Below, piece after piece: positions 17,886 through 28,305 of a DNA stretch of 64,000 nucleotides (position 1 is its first letter; every line of letters starts with the position of its first letter). The notes below the pieces were generated by a model, which had not been told where the DNA came from, made no database searches, and worked only from the letters and a program-made list of their open reading frames with translations. Source of the DNA: Caproiciproducens galactitolivorans (lineage in GTDB: Bacteria > Bacillota > Clostridia > Oscillospirales > Acutalibacteraceae); assembly GCF_026672255.1 (NCBI RefSeq), contig NZ_JAPOHA010000007.1:65291-129290 (forward strand). The letters are read 5' to 3'. A program made the position numbers and the translations under genes.

Positions 17886-18521
17886 ATGCGAAGGTGGCAC
17901 AGATACGGAACCCGTTCGCATTTTGGTTTAAAATTTTTAACTTTCATAGTTCTGATCTCAGCGTTTATACTAATGCTGGACAGTGCATTTCGTCCGGTCA
18001 TTAAATCTATTACGACGAATCAGGCGCGCATGAAGTCGGTTGAGGTAATCAATCGCGCCATTTCCGAAGAGTTAAACAAAAATGCCGTTTCCTACAACGA
18101 TCTGGTAACGATAGACCGCGACAGCAGCGGAAAGGTGCTTGCCATTACGACGCAGATGGTTCGAATGAACCAGTTGAAATCCGCTGTGATTGCGGATGTT
18201 CAGAAAGAACTCGGCGACGATTCCCATATAGATATGGGTGTTCCTCTGGGAACCCTCCTCGGAAACGATTTGGTGCATGGGCGGGGGCCGAATATACCGC
18301 TTCGGTTAACGCTTTCCGGTTCTGTGAGCGCGGAGTTCAAAAGTACCTTTGAATCCGCGGGGATAAACCAGACGAAGCACCAGATTCTTTTATACATACA
18401 TACCAGCATTTATTCCTATATACCGGGATTTGATACGACTACGGAAGTGCAGACCTCGATTCCTGTCGCTGAAACAATCATAATCGGCGAAGTCCCTCAG
18501 GTTGTTGCAAATATTAACTGA
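17886..18521 (+). CDS. yunB: Sporulation protein YunB
   Basis: A 211-residue protein with an N-terminal membrane segment (about residues 15-35, FLTFIVLISAFILMLDSAFRP) and a YunB-type body containing VINRAISEELNK near 49 and VPLGTLLGN near 119. In Bacillus subtilis, yunB belongs to the mother-cell SigmaE regulon; its molecular role is unclear. GGAGGTGAG precedes ATG. I did not find a convincing SigmaE promoter. It stands alone between two unrelated units, close to ligA and spoIIIA. Confidence 0.9.
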   Translation: MRRWHRYGTRSHFGLKFLTFIVLISAFILMLDSAFRPVIKSITTNQARMKSVEVINRAISEELNKNAVSYNDLVTIDRDSSGKVLAITTQMVRMNQLKSAVIADVQKELGDDSHIDMGVPLGTLLGNDLVHGRGPNIPLRLTLSGSVSAEFKSTFESAGINQTKHQILLYIHTSIYSYIPGFDTTTEVQTSIPVAETIIIGEVPQVVANIN

Positions 18522-18532
18522 TCTTGCTATAG

Positions 18533-20596
<2,064 letters not shown>

Positions 20597-20628
20597 GGAT
20601 TTACAATATAAAGATACAGAGATACAGA

Positions 20629-20667
20629 TGCTCCGCGGGACTTTCCCCCCGCGGGGCATTTTTTTTG
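20629..20667 (+). terminator. ligA terminator
   Basis: TGCTCCGCGGG (20629-20639) pairs with CCCGCGGGGCA (20648-20658), with one G-U wobble, followed by eight T residues. Confidence 0.88.
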
Positions 20668-20721
20668 TTCTAACACGCCCAAGTTGTCCATATCTATGGT
20701 AGTGAAAGGGAGGACAAGGTA

Positions 20722-21741
20722 ATGGAGAACAATGGCAACCCAAGATTCGATTCCGCGGCGAAGGCCGTATACGGAAAAATCGGCAAATATTTTTTACAGC
20801 TGCCGCTGGAAATTAAAAATCAGGTGCAGGAGCTGCGGATTCGTGTCAATAAGCCGGTTTCGATCTGCTGCGTCAAAGGAATCTACTTTTTTGACCGAAA
20901 CGGTTCGCTGGCCTGCCGGCCCGGCAGCAATACTCTGATTGCTACAAAAGAAGATATTGAAGAATGCTTCCGAAATATATGCAGTTATTCGATTTACAGC
21001 CACCAGAACGAAATACGGAACGGATATGTCACGCTGGTTGGAGGGCACAGGGTTGGAATCAGCGGAACCGCTGTTATGGATAACGGGGAAATCAGCGGCA
21101 TACGCGATATCTCTTCCATTAACATCCGGATTGCGCGGGAAATTGCCGGTTCTGCGAATGAGCTTTTGGATAGCTTAAAAAACAATGTTTCCACCGGCCT
21201 GCTGATCGCAGGGCCGCCGGTAAGCGGAAAAACAACGCTGCTGCGGGACATTGCCCGTCAGCTTGCAAGCGGCGTGCTTGGAAATATCCGGAAGGTCGCC
21301 GTAATCGACGAACGGGGGGAACTGGCGGGTACCTGCATGGGCGTACCGCAGAATGATTTGGGTGTATGCAGCGACATATTGGACGGCTATCCGAAAGCAC
21401 AGGGAATTATGCAGGCAATCCGCTGCCTTTCCCCGGAGTACATTGTCTGCGATGAGCTGGGCGGATACGACGAGGTCAGCGCGGTGGAGCAGAGCCTGAA
21501 CGCGGGAGTTATCATGATTTCGTCGATTCACGCCGGCAGCCTGGAGGAATTTTTAAAAAAAAGACAGGCGGTCAGCCTTTTGGAAACAGGCGCATTCGGC
21601 AGTGTCGCCATATTAAATGGACAAATGCAGCCGGGAAAAATCGCGGGAATTTATAAGGCGGGTGAGTTACTTGCTAAAATTCGTGGGGGCTATGTTCCTG
21701 ATTGCGGCAGGAACGATGGCGGGATATATGGAGTCGCATAG
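20722..21741 (+). CDS. spoIIIAA: Stage III sporulation protein AA
   Basis: A 339-residue ATPase of the secretion-ATPase type, first gene of the spoIIIA operon. It powers the mother-cell-to-forespore channel complex formed by the AA-AH proteins with SpoIIQ. A GPPVSGKTT Walker A lies near residues 164-172, and VIDERGEL and CDELGGYDE further on. GGGAGGACAAGG precedes ATG. The end overlaps spoIIIAB by about 71 bases, longer than the overlaps elsewhere in the operon. A possible SigmaE -10 (CATATCTA, 20689-20696) lies upstream, but no good -35 was seen. Confidence 0.96.
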   Translation: MENNGNPRFDSAAKAVYGKIGKYFLQLPLEIKNQVQELRIRVNKPVSICCVKGIYFFDRNGSLACRPGSNTLIATKEDIEECFRNICSYSIYSHQNEIRNGYVTLVGGHRVGISGTAVMDNGEISGIRDISSINIRIAREIAGSANELLDSLKNNVSTGLLIAGPPVSGKTTLLRDIARQLASGVLGNIRKVAVIDERGELAGTCMGVPQNDLGVCSDILDGYPKAQGIMQAIRCLSPEYIVCDELGGYDEVSAVEQSLNAGVIMISSIHAGSLEEFLKKRQAVSLLETGAFGSVAILNGQMQPGKIAGIYKAGELLAKIRGGYVPDCGRNDGGIYGVA

Positions 21742-22156
21742 ATTGACGCTGAGGGTGGAACAGCTGGAAAAATTTTTGAAATTCCTTTCCGCGGCACAGA
21801 CGGAAATCCGGTTTTCCGCCCTTCCGGTCGACCAGATCGTAAAAAGACACGGAAACGGCCTTCCCTTTTTAAAAGCGTGCGGGGCCTGCTTTGAGAACGG
21901 TATGGATTTTTTTACCGTCTGGCAGGACGGGGTAGACCGCAGCGGCATGAGCGACAAGGACAAAGACCTTTTGAACGGATTTGGCCGGGGGTTTGGAACA
22001 AGCGATACGGAAGGGCAGATTTCCCATTGTTCCCTGTATTATGAACTGACTTCTCTCAGCCTGAAAGAGGCAAAGGAAGAAAAGGACAGGAAATCAAAAC
22101 TATACCAAATGTTTGGCATATTTTCCGGGATGGCGGCGGCGCTGCTGCTATGCTGA
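21671..22156 (+). CDS. spoIIIAB: Stage III sporulation protein AB
   Basis: A 161-residue membrane protein related to type II secretion inner-membrane subunits. An N-terminal membrane helix (MLKFVGAMFLIAAGTMAGYM) is followed by a helical cytoplasmic domain and a C-terminal hydrophobic helix (FGIFSGMAAALLL). TTG at 21671 is chosen because the protein then starts like other SpoIIIAB proteins, and GGCGGGTGAG lies just upstream. Upstream in-frame starts would add a basic stretch not expected in the family. It is nested in the end of spoIIIAA. Confidence 0.92.
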   Translation: MLKFVGAMFLIAAGTMAGYMESHRLTLRVEQLEKFLKFLSAAQTEIRFSALPVDQIVKRHGNGLPFLKACGACFENGMDFFTVWQDGVDRSGMSDKDKDLLNGFGRGFGTSDTEGQISHCSLYYELTSLSLKEAKEEKDRKSKLYQMFGIFSGMAAALLLC

Positions 22157-22173
22157 AATTGGAGGAATGAAAA

Positions 22174-22368
22174 ATGGATGTGGATTTAATTTTTAGAATT
22201 GCGGCGATCGGGATCATTGTTGCCGTATTAAATCAACTGCTGATTCGCTCCGGCCGGGAAGATCAGGCAATGATGACGACCATTGCCGGACTCATTGTCG
22301 TACTGATGATGATTGTAAAGCAAATAGACCTGCTCTTTAAGTCTATTAAATCCATATTCGGTTTATAA
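22174..22368 (+). CDS. spoIIIAC: Stage III sporulation protein AC
   Basis: A 64-residue protein of two membrane helices (IFRIAAIGIIVAVLNQLLI and a second hydrophobic helix ending KQIDLLFKSIKSIF). It is a small membrane component of the SpoIIIA-SpoIIQ channel. TTGGAGGAATG lies upstream of ATG at a normal distance. Its length and place between AB and AD are as in other spore formers. spoIIIAD starts 3 bases after its stop codon. Confidence 0.95.
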   Translation: MDVDLIFRIAAIGIIVAVLNQLLIRSGREDQAMMTTIAGLIVVLMMIVKQIDLLFKSIKSIFGL

Positions 22369-22371
22369 ATT

Positions 22372-22761
22372 ATGAATATCGTAGCAATAGCAGGAATTTC
22401 CATCATCGCGGCGATTCTGTCCGTGATGATGAAACGCTACCATCACGAATATTCCGTTATCATCAGTATTTGCGCCGGAATCATCATCCTGTTTGAAATA
22501 CTGGCTAATATTTCACCCGCTGTAAATCAGATTCATACCCTGCTTGCCAATGCGGGGATTTCCTCCGAATATGCCGCGATCCTGCTGAAGTCACTCGGCA
22601 TTTGCTTTTTGGCGCAGTTTGCGGCGGATTCCTGCCGCGACGCGGGCGAAAGCGCACTCGCCTCGAAAGTGGAGCTTGCCGGGAAAGTTTCCATTGTTAT
22701 TTTATCGCTTCCTCTTTTTGAGAAGATCGCCAGTACGGCGGTCGGTTTGATTGGAGGATGA
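22372..22761 (+). CDS. spoIIIAD: Stage III sporulation protein AD
   Basis: A 129-residue protein with three or four membrane helices, homologous in layout to SpoIIIAC with an added C-terminal half. It contains MKRYHHEYSVIISICAGIII near residues 21-40 and the conserved CRDAGESALASKVELAGK near 85-102. It is a membrane part of the mother-cell channel complex. It starts 3 bases after spoIIIAC, and its stop overlaps the region upstream of spoIIIAE, consistent with coupled translation. Confidence 0.95.
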   Translation: MNIVAIAGISIIAAILSVMMKRYHHEYSVIISICAGIIILFEILANISPAVNQIHTLLANAGISSEYAAILLKSLGICFLAQFAADSCRDAGESALASKVELAGKVSIVILSLPLFEKIASTAVGLIGG

Positions 22762-22763
22762 AA

Positions 22764-23903
22764 ATGAAAAAGATTGTATGCCTTCTTCTGGCGGTGTTTT
22801 TGGTTTCCGCCTTTCTTCCGCAGGCCTACGCGGCGGAAAATCAGAAGAAATATTATAAACAGCAGATGGAACAGAGCGGAGCGGAGGACTTGCCCTCCAA
22901 GCTTCCGGAAGAAACCCGAAAAGCGTTGGAAAACCTTGGCATTGAGGGTGCTGATTGGAAAAGTATCACGTCGATTACTCCACAGAACTTTTTTGAGCAG
23001 ATTTTTTCCGTAGCAGGAGGGAAAACCGACGCGCCGTTCAAAGCGGCGGTTTCCGTCATTGCCGTTATGCTGCTGTGCGCCCTGCTGAACGGAATGAAGC
23101 TGTCTTTCGGAGAAAAAGCACTGGGCGGCGTAATCGGAATGGTTGCCACTCTTTGCATCAGCATTATTGTAATCAATCCGATTGTAACCTGTATTGCCAA
23201 TGTGGCTGCCGTAATCCGTACGGCAGCGGAGTTCCTTTTAGCCTGTGTACCCGTTCTTGCCGGAATTATGGTAGCGGCGGGTCAGCCCGCTTCGGCGAGC
23301 TCCTACAATCTTTTGATGGTTGCGGCGGGGAACGTGATATCTCTTTTATCCGCAAATATCCTGATGCCCTTAATGAATATTTTTCTGGCCCTTTCCATCG
23401 TGTCGGCTGTTTCGCCGAATATGAACCTCAGCGGGCTGTGCGAAGCGTTCAGCAAGTCGGCGAAATGGATTATGGGCTTCTGTATGACGGTCTTTACGGG
23501 ATTGCTCACCCTGCACGGCATTGTCGCCACCGCGCTGGACACAACGGGAACCCGCGCCGCAAAGTTTATTGTGAGCAGCTTTGTTCCGGTGGTGGGAAAC
23601 GCTCTGGGCGAAGCGCTGCATACCATTAACGGCTGCGTTAAAATGCTGAAATCAGGCGTCAGTGCCTTTGGCCTGCTTGCCGGATTATGCATTTTTCTGC
23701 CCATCCTCATCGAGTGTATTATCTGGCTGATCACCATGCATGTCTGCGCGGGAATCGGGACGATTTTTGAACTAAAGGAAATCACGACCCTTTTAAAGGC
23801 GGTAGTGAATGTAATCGAAACCCTGCTCGGTATTCTTTTATGCTGTATGGCAATCCTGACGGTTTCCACCGTCGCCATGCTGATTATCGGAGGTGTGTCA
23901 TGA
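22764..23903 (+). CDS. spoIIIAE: Stage III sporulation protein AE
   Basis: A 379-residue polytopic membrane protein with a cleavable signal peptide (KKIVCLLLAVFLVSAFLPQAYA) and about eight membrane helices after residue 100. ATG at 22764 is preferred over 22758 because GGAGG (22753-22757) is 6 bases before it. In the SpoIIIA complex it resembles a permease-like component. It overlaps spoIIIAF at its end, where the last residues MLIIGGVS include the next ribosome site. Confidence 0.96.
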   Translation: MKKIVCLLLAVFLVSAFLPQAYAAENQKKYYKQQMEQSGAEDLPSKLPEETRKALENLGIEGADWKSITSITPQNFFEQIFSVAGGKTDAPFKAAVSVIAVMLLCALLNGMKLSFGEKALGGVIGMVATLCISIIVINPIVTCIANVAAVIRTAAEFLLACVPVLAGIMVAAGQPASASSYNLLMVAAGNVISLLSANILMPLMNIFLALSIVSAVSPNMNLSGLCEAFSKSAKWIMGFCMTVFTGLLTLHGIVATALDTTGTRAAKFIVSSFVPVVGNALGEALHTINGCVKMLKSGVSAFGLLAGLCIFLPILIECIIWLITMHVCAGIGTIFELKEITTLLKAVVNVIETLLGILLCCMAILTVSTVAMLIIGGVS

Positions 23904-24379
23904 ATGCGGTAAGGGAATGGTCTGCGGCGATCTGCCTTGCCGCGCTCGTGGCGACGCTTCTGCAAAGCCTAGTTCCGGGCGGGTCCATGGAACGGATGGT
24001 GCGGTTTGTAGTCGGCGCGTTTATGATCTGCGCGATTATCGTGCCGCTCGCAAAAATAGCGCCCCAGATCGGGACGAAATTTCAAACGGATGCGCCGAGC
24101 CGGGCAAACAGTCAGCTTGAGGGGACGGTTGACAAGCAGATTTCCGAAGCGGCACAGGCCAGCATTAAAAATCTGGTGATTACGGAATTAAACAATATCG
24201 GTGTGAAATGTAAAAATGTTCGTGTGTTTATGGATACAAACGAAGATGGCAGCATATCAATTAACAAGGTTGTTGTAACTTTGGCAAAAGGGTACAGCTC
24301 GGATTGCGAAAAGGCTTCGGCTCATTTGAAAAAGGTTTTGGGACTTAAAATGGAGGTAATCGCTGATGAAAATCGATAA
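23900..24379 (+). CDS. spoIIIAF: Stage III sporulation protein AF
   Basis: A 159-residue protein with two N-terminal membrane helices (about residues 5-25 and 33-55) and a soluble C-terminal domain with a ring-building beta/alpha motif (NIGVKCKNVRVFMDTNEDG near 99-117). ATG at 23900 follows GGAGGTGTGTC; in-frame codons further upstream belong to the end of spoIIIAE. In the family the soluble domain faces the intermembrane space. It overlaps spoIIIAG by 14 bases. Confidence 0.94.
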   Translation: MNAVREWSAAICLAALVATLLQSLVPGGSMERMVRFVVGAFMICAIIVPLAKIAPQIGTKFQTDAPSRANSQLEGTVDKQISEAAQASIKNLVITELNNIGVKCKNVRVFMDTNEDGSISINKVVVTLAKGYSSDCEKASAHLKKVLGLKMEVIADENR

Positions 24380-24956
24380 CAGCGGTTCAAAAGAAGAAAA
24401 AGAATCTCTTTTTACGAAGCTTGCGGAAAATGAAATCTATCGCAAAATCATTATTGTAGTCGGATTAATCGGGATTGCTTTCATTTTCCTTTCCGGGCTT
24501 TTTAAAAGTGACCATACAGAAGCGAAAACCGTTTCCTCTCCAACGGAAGTATCCGCCGATCAGTATGCGGCGCAGCTTGAAAGCAAACTAACGGATATTG
24601 TTATGCGGATTAAGGGTACGGGTTCCGCAAAGGTTTTGGTTACTCTTGAGCGGAGCACGCAGTATGTATACGCGACAGAGGAAAAGAAAAGCAATCAGAC
24701 AACGCAGGATAAATCCGACGGCACCACAACCAAAAACGAGGCAAACGACAATACGGAAACCACCTATATACTGGTGAAAGGCGCCGACGGCGCACAGAAG
24801 GCGCTTGCGGTTACCGAGGTTCAGCCCATCATAAAGGGTGTGGTTGTAGTCTGTGACGGAGGTGACGATCCGGTCGTTCAGCAAAATGTAATATCGGCTG
24901 TTACAACAGCACTGGACATTACTTCTGTGCGAGTATGTGTAGTAAAAGCAAAATAA
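24366..24956 (+). CDS. spoIIIAG: Stage III sporulation protein AG
   Basis: A 196-residue protein with one membrane segment (about residues 28-47, IIIVVGLIGIAFIFLSGLF) and an extracytoplasmic domain. In Bacillus subtilis, SpoIIIAG builds a large 30-fold ring between the mother cell and forespore. The central TTQDKSDGTTTKNEAND segment is the variable insert seen between ring-building motif strands. TGGAGG lies upstream of ATG within the end of spoIIIAF. spoIIIAH follows after 24 bases. Confidence 0.94.
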   Translation: MKIDNSGSKEEKESLFTKLAENEIYRKIIIVVGLIGIAFIFLSGLFKSDHTEAKTVSSPTEVSADQYAAQLESKLTDIVMRIKGTGSAKVLVTLERSTQYVYATEEKKSNQTTQDKSDGTTTKNEANDNTETTYILVKGADGAQKALAVTEVQPIIKGVVVVCDGGDDPVVQQNVISAVTTALDITSVRVCVVKAK

Positions 24957-24980
24957 TTTTAAACAGGGGGAATACTTTCT

Positions 24981-25559
24981 ATGACTATGGGAAAGCGACA
25001 GCTTGTTCTTGCGGCTTTAATTGTAGCACTTGGCGCGGCGGTTTATCTGAATTGGCAGTTTTCCGGCAACAGTCCTTTGATTGCAACCAATGCGGTGGCA
25101 TCAACGGCCGGCCATGAACTGGGCGAAGCACAGCTTGCGGAGGCACCGGTATCGGGAAAAGGGAAATCGGCGTCGTCTGTTTCGCCTTCCCAGAAGACAA
25201 GTGCAAACGCGGAAACATATTTCACGGAAGCGCGTTTATCCCGGCAGAAGACAAGGGATCAGGCGGTTGAACTTCTGGAAAAGGTTATTGCGGATTCAAA
25301 ATCGAATGAAGCCGCCAAAAAGGAAGCGGTGAATCAGGCTGCCCTGATCGCGCAAAACACGCTGCGGGAAAACAATGCCGAAAACCTCATTAAGGCGAAA
25401 GGTTTTCAGGACTGCATGGTGTTCATTCAAAATTCGGAATGCAGCGTTGCGGTAAAAATGAACGATTCAACGCAGAATAACGCAATCGTTATTAAGGATA
25501 TTGTTTCCGGTCAAAGCGGAATCGCGTATGACAAGATCAAAATTGTGGAAGTAAAGTAA
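24981..25559 (+). CDS. spoIIIAH: Stage III sporulation protein AH
   Basis: A 192-residue protein with an N-terminal membrane anchor (about residues 6-24, LVLAALIVALGAAVYLNW), an Ala/Ser-rich linker and a C-terminal ring-building domain (residues about 90-190). In Bacillus its C-terminal domain binds forespore SpoIIQ across the two membranes. CAGGGGGAAT lies upstream of ATG. It is the last gene of the operon. No spoIIQ gene is in the window, so the forespore partner lies elsewhere. Confidence 0.95.
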   Translation: MTMGKRQLVLAALIVALGAAVYLNWQFSGNSPLIATNAVASTAGHELGEAQLAEAPVSGKGKSASSVSPSQKTSANAETYFTEARLSRQKTRDQAVELLEKVIADSKSNEAAKKEAVNQAALIAQNTLRENNAENLIKAKGFQDCMVFIQNSECSVAVKMNDSTQNNAIVIKDIVSGQSGIAYDKIKIVEVK

Positions 25560-25624
25560 TTCCCTTGCTTTGCTTTGTAGTACCGTACATAGAATGTTCA
25601 ATCCCTTTCTGTCCGGATAAAATC

Positions 25625-25652
25625 TTGATTCTGGTAAAGATTGTGGTATAAT
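25625..25652 (+). promoter_or_regulatory. Promoter before the nusB leader
   Basis: TTGATT (25625-25630), 16 bases, TATAAT (25647-25652). It lies upstream of a terminator hairpin, so nusB transcripts from here must read through it. Confidence 0.6.
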
Positions 25653-25687
25653 GTTAGCGTGGATGTTTGAAAATATAATCAGCGAAT

Positions 25688-25722
25688 AAACCCTCCACAT
25701 AATTCGTGGAGGGTTTTTATTT
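25688..25722 (+). terminator. Terminator in the nusB leader
   Basis: AAACCCTCCAC (25688-25698) pairs with GTGGAGGGTTT (25706-25716), followed by a T-rich run. It lies between a good promoter and the nusB ribosome site. It may end the spoIIIA transcript, control nusB, or both. Confidence 0.8.
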
Positions 25723-25752
25723 TAAATTGAGGTAAGGTACGGAGGAAAATAA

Positions 25753-26166
25753 ATGAAAAGACGTGAGGCAAGGGAACAGGCATTCGTTCTGATCTTTGAA
25801 AGAAGCTTCAGCCACGATACGACCGAGCAGATTATTGACGCGGCTGGTTTATGCAGCGATATCATTATTGATGATTTCGCCGAGAAAATCGCCGTGGGCG
25901 TGGAAGAAAACGAAGAAGCAATCGATGCTCTCATTGAAAAAAATATCCGCGGATGGAAAATGAACCGCCTTTCAAAGGTTTCCCTTGCTCTTTTAAAAAT
26001 GGCAATTTATGAAATGCTGTTTGAAAAAGATATTCCGGTCAGTGTGTCCATCAATGAAGCGATCAACCTTGCGAAGAAATACGGAGGTTCCGACGACGCT
26101 TCCTATGTAAACGGCGTTCTGGGCTCCGTTGCAAAAGATCTTGGTGATAAAGTTGGCCGTGAATAA
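25753..26166 (+). CDS. nusB: Transcription antitermination factor NusB
   Basis: A 137-residue all-helical protein starting KRREAREQAFVLIFERSF, with SVSINEAINLAKKYG near residues 97-111, typical of NusB. It binds boxA RNA with NusE (S10) during rRNA transcription. CGGAGGAAAAT lies before ATG. It heads a run of nusB, tsaD-like, xseA, xseB and prenyl synthase genes with overlaps or tiny gaps. A terminator hairpin sits in its leader. Confidence 0.96.
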   Translation: MKRREAREQAFVLIFERSFSHDTTEQIIDAAGLCSDIIIDDFAEKIAVGVEENEEAIDALIEKNIRGWKMNRLSKVSLALLKMAIYEMLFEKDIPVSVSINEAINLAKKYGGSDDASYVNGVLGSVAKDLGDKVGRE

Positions 26167-27082
26167 TACGCTCGGCATCGACACCAGCAATTACACCACT
26201 TCCGCGGCGCTGTTCCGGGACGGGGCGATAAAGCAGGAGAAAATGCTGCTGCCCGTAAAAGAAGGCGAGCTTGGCCTTCGGCAGAGCGACGCCGTATTTC
26301 ACCATGTACAGCAGCTTCCGGTTATTCTGGAAACCCTGCTTTCCGAAAAGCAGCCGATCGAAGCCGTTGGCGCTTCGAGCCGCCCGCGTGATCTGGAAGG
26401 CTCCTATATGCCCTGTTTTACGGTCGGCCTTGGTACGGCGAAGGCGGTTTCCAAAGCCCTCGGCGTTCCCATGCGTACTTTTTCCCATCAGGCGGGGCAC
26501 ATTGCCGCCGCTTTGTATTCTGCCGGAAAGCTTTCCCTGATCCATCAAAAGTTTATCGCGTTCCATGTTTCCGGCGGCACGACGGAGGCGGTTCTGGTTA
26601 CGCCGGACGAACAGTCGGTGTTCCATACGGAACTGCTTGCCCGGTCGCTCGATTTAAAGGGCGGACAGGCTGTCGACCGGGTGGGCGCCATGCTGGGTCT
26701 TTCCTTTCCCGCGGGAAGGGAACTGGAACGGCTGGCGCAGGAAACGGAGATTCATTTTAAAATAAAGCCGTCGCTCAAAGGAGCGGACTGTTCGTTATCC
26801 GGTATTGAAAATAAATGCGGGGAGTTGCTTCGCAAGGGAAAGCCCAAGGAAGAAATCGCGTCCTACTGTTTGCAGGCGATTCTTTCCGCACTGGACGGAA
26901 TGGCGGAGGAACTGCTGAAACAATACGGCGAACTTCCGCTGTTATTCGCGGGGGGCGTGATGTCGAACGGGATGATTCGCAAGGCGCTTACCGGAAAGTA
27001 CGGCGCCTATTTCGCCGAACCGGCTTTTTCAGCGGACAATGCGGCGGGAATTGCGATTTTAACCTCTATAAAGGGGGCATAA
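26159..27082 (+). CDS. TsaD/Kae1-like (peptidase M22 family) paralogue
   Basis: A 307-residue protein of the ASKHA fold. It has the TsaD-type start LGIDTSNYTTS, the metal-binding HQAGH (H-x3-H) near residues 106-110, and VSGGTTEAVL near 138. TsaD makes the t6A modification of tRNA, but this shorter form next to nusB/xseA in Clostridia is normally a second copy of unknown role. GTG at 26159 overlaps the nusB stop by 8 bases; earlier in-frame starts within nusB are possible. The metal-binding histidines are kept, so it is unlikely to be inactive. No tsaB or tsaE is nearby. Confidence 0.85.
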   Translation: MNNTLGIDTSNYTTSAALFRDGAIKQEKMLLPVKEGELGLRQSDAVFHHVQQLPVILETLLSEKQPIEAVGASSRPRDLEGSYMPCFTVGLGTAKAVSKALGVPMRTFSHQAGHIAAALYSAGKLSLIHQKFIAFHVSGGTTEAVLVTPDEQSVFHTELLARSLDLKGGQAVDRVGAMLGLSFPAGRELERLAQETEIHFKIKPSLKGADCSLSGIENKCGELLRKGKPKEEIASYCLQAILSALDGMAEELLKQYGELPLLFAGGVMSNGMIRKALTGKYGAYFAEPAFSADNAAGIAILTSIKGA

Positions 27083-27084
27083 TA

Positions 27085-28305
27085 ATGATGGGTTCCCCGG
27101 TTGTGCTCAGCATTACACAATTGAATACGTATATCAAGTCTTTGTTTGACGGGGATACCCGTCTGAACCATGTATTTGTCAGCGGTGAAATCTCCAATTT
27201 CACCAATCACTATAAATCCGGCCATTTTTATTTATCGCTTAAAGATGATAAATGCGTGATTCGTGCCGTTATGTTCGCGCAAAGCGCGCGCCGGCTCCGC
27301 TTCCTGCCGAAGGACGGGATGAAGGTGATTGTCCGCGGCAGGGTAAGCGTATACGAAGCGACGGGGCAGTATCAGCTTTATATCGACGATATGCAGCCCG
27401 ACGGGCTTGGCGCGCTGAATATGGCGTTTGAACAGCTTAAGGCAAAGCTGGACGCGGAAGGTTTGTTTTCCGCACAGCGGAAAAAACCGCTTCCCAAATT
27501 CCCGAAACGGATCGGCGTGATCACCTCGCCGACGGGAGCGGCGGTACACGATATTACCACGATTCTGGCCCGGCGGTATCCGCTTGCGGAAATTGTTTTC
27601 TGCCCGGTATTGGTACAGGGGGAAGGGGCTGCTCCCCAGCTCGCAGCCGCGCTGGAACGCTTTAACCGTCTTTCGTGCGCCGACATGATCATTTTGGGAC
27701 GCGGCGGCGGTTCACTGGAAGATTTGTGGCCCTTTAACGAAGAATGTGTTGCGCGGGCGGTTGCCGCTTCCGACATACCGGTTATTTCGGCGGTCGGACA
27801 CGAAACAGACTTTACCATCTGTGATTTCGTTGCGGATTTGCGGGCTCCCACGCCGTCAGCCGCCGCGGAACTGGCCGTTCCCGACGCCGCCGAACTGAAG
27901 GCTTTCATCAGCGGCAGTGCCGTTCGTTTAAAAGAATGCATGGAATATCAGCTAGCCGATTCGAAGCGGCGGCTTGATGCGCTGACATCCTCCTATACCT
28001 TTCGCAGGCCGCAGAATCTGGTGGAGCTGGAGCGAATCCGAACCGATCAGCTTTACGAGCGGTTACGGGTCTGCATTAGCCAAAAGGCCGCGGAGGCAAA
28101 ACTGGAGCTGCGCACGGCGAGCGGGAAACTGAATGCCCTCAGTCCGCTGGCGACCCTTTCCAGAGGGTATACCATTACCTACGATCATCAGGGGCATATC
28201 GTTTCGGAAATTTCCGGTATGCAAACAGGTGAACAAATTTCAGTGCTTTTAAAAGACGGGAAGCTGCATTGTCTGGTGGAAGGCATGGAGGTAAAACATG
28301 AATAA
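27085..28305 (+). CDS. xseA: Exodeoxyribonuclease VII large subunit
   Basis: A 406-residue protein. The N-terminal OB fold begins LSITQLNTYIKSLF and includes VFVSGEISNF. The catalytic region has IGVITSPTGAA near residue 144, GRGGGSLEDLW near 205 and AVGHETDFTI near 233, and the C-terminus is coiled-coil. With XseB it degrades single-stranded DNA. ATG at 27085 (or 27088) follows AAGGGGGC; longer in-frame extensions overlap the preceding gene and lack homology. xseB overlaps its end by 8 bases. Confidence 0.97.
   Translation: MMGSPVVLSITQLNTYIKSLFDGDTRLNHVFVSGEISNFTNHYKSGHFYLSLKDDKCVIRAVMFAQSARRLRFLPKDGMKVIVRGRVSVYEATGQYQLYIDDMQPDGLGALNMAFEQLKAKLDAEGLFSAQRKKPLPKFPKRIGVITSPTGAAVHDITTILARRYPLAEIVFCPVLVQGEGAAPQLAAALERFNRLSCADMIILGRGGGSLEDLWPFNEECVARAVAASDIPVISAVGHETDFTICDFVADLRAPTPSAAAELAVPDAAELKAFISGSAVRLKECMEYQLADSKRRLDALTSSYTFRRPQNLVELERIRTDQLYERLRVCISQKAAEAKLELRTASGKLNALSPLATLSRGYTITYDHQGHIVSEISGMQTGEQISVLLKDGKLHCLVEGMEVKHE

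Noticed and set aside
20660-20721. SigmaE promoter for the spoIIIA operon
   Set aside because: CATATCTA resembles a -10 box but no matching -35 was found at 13-15 bases, so it was mentioned only as a possibility.
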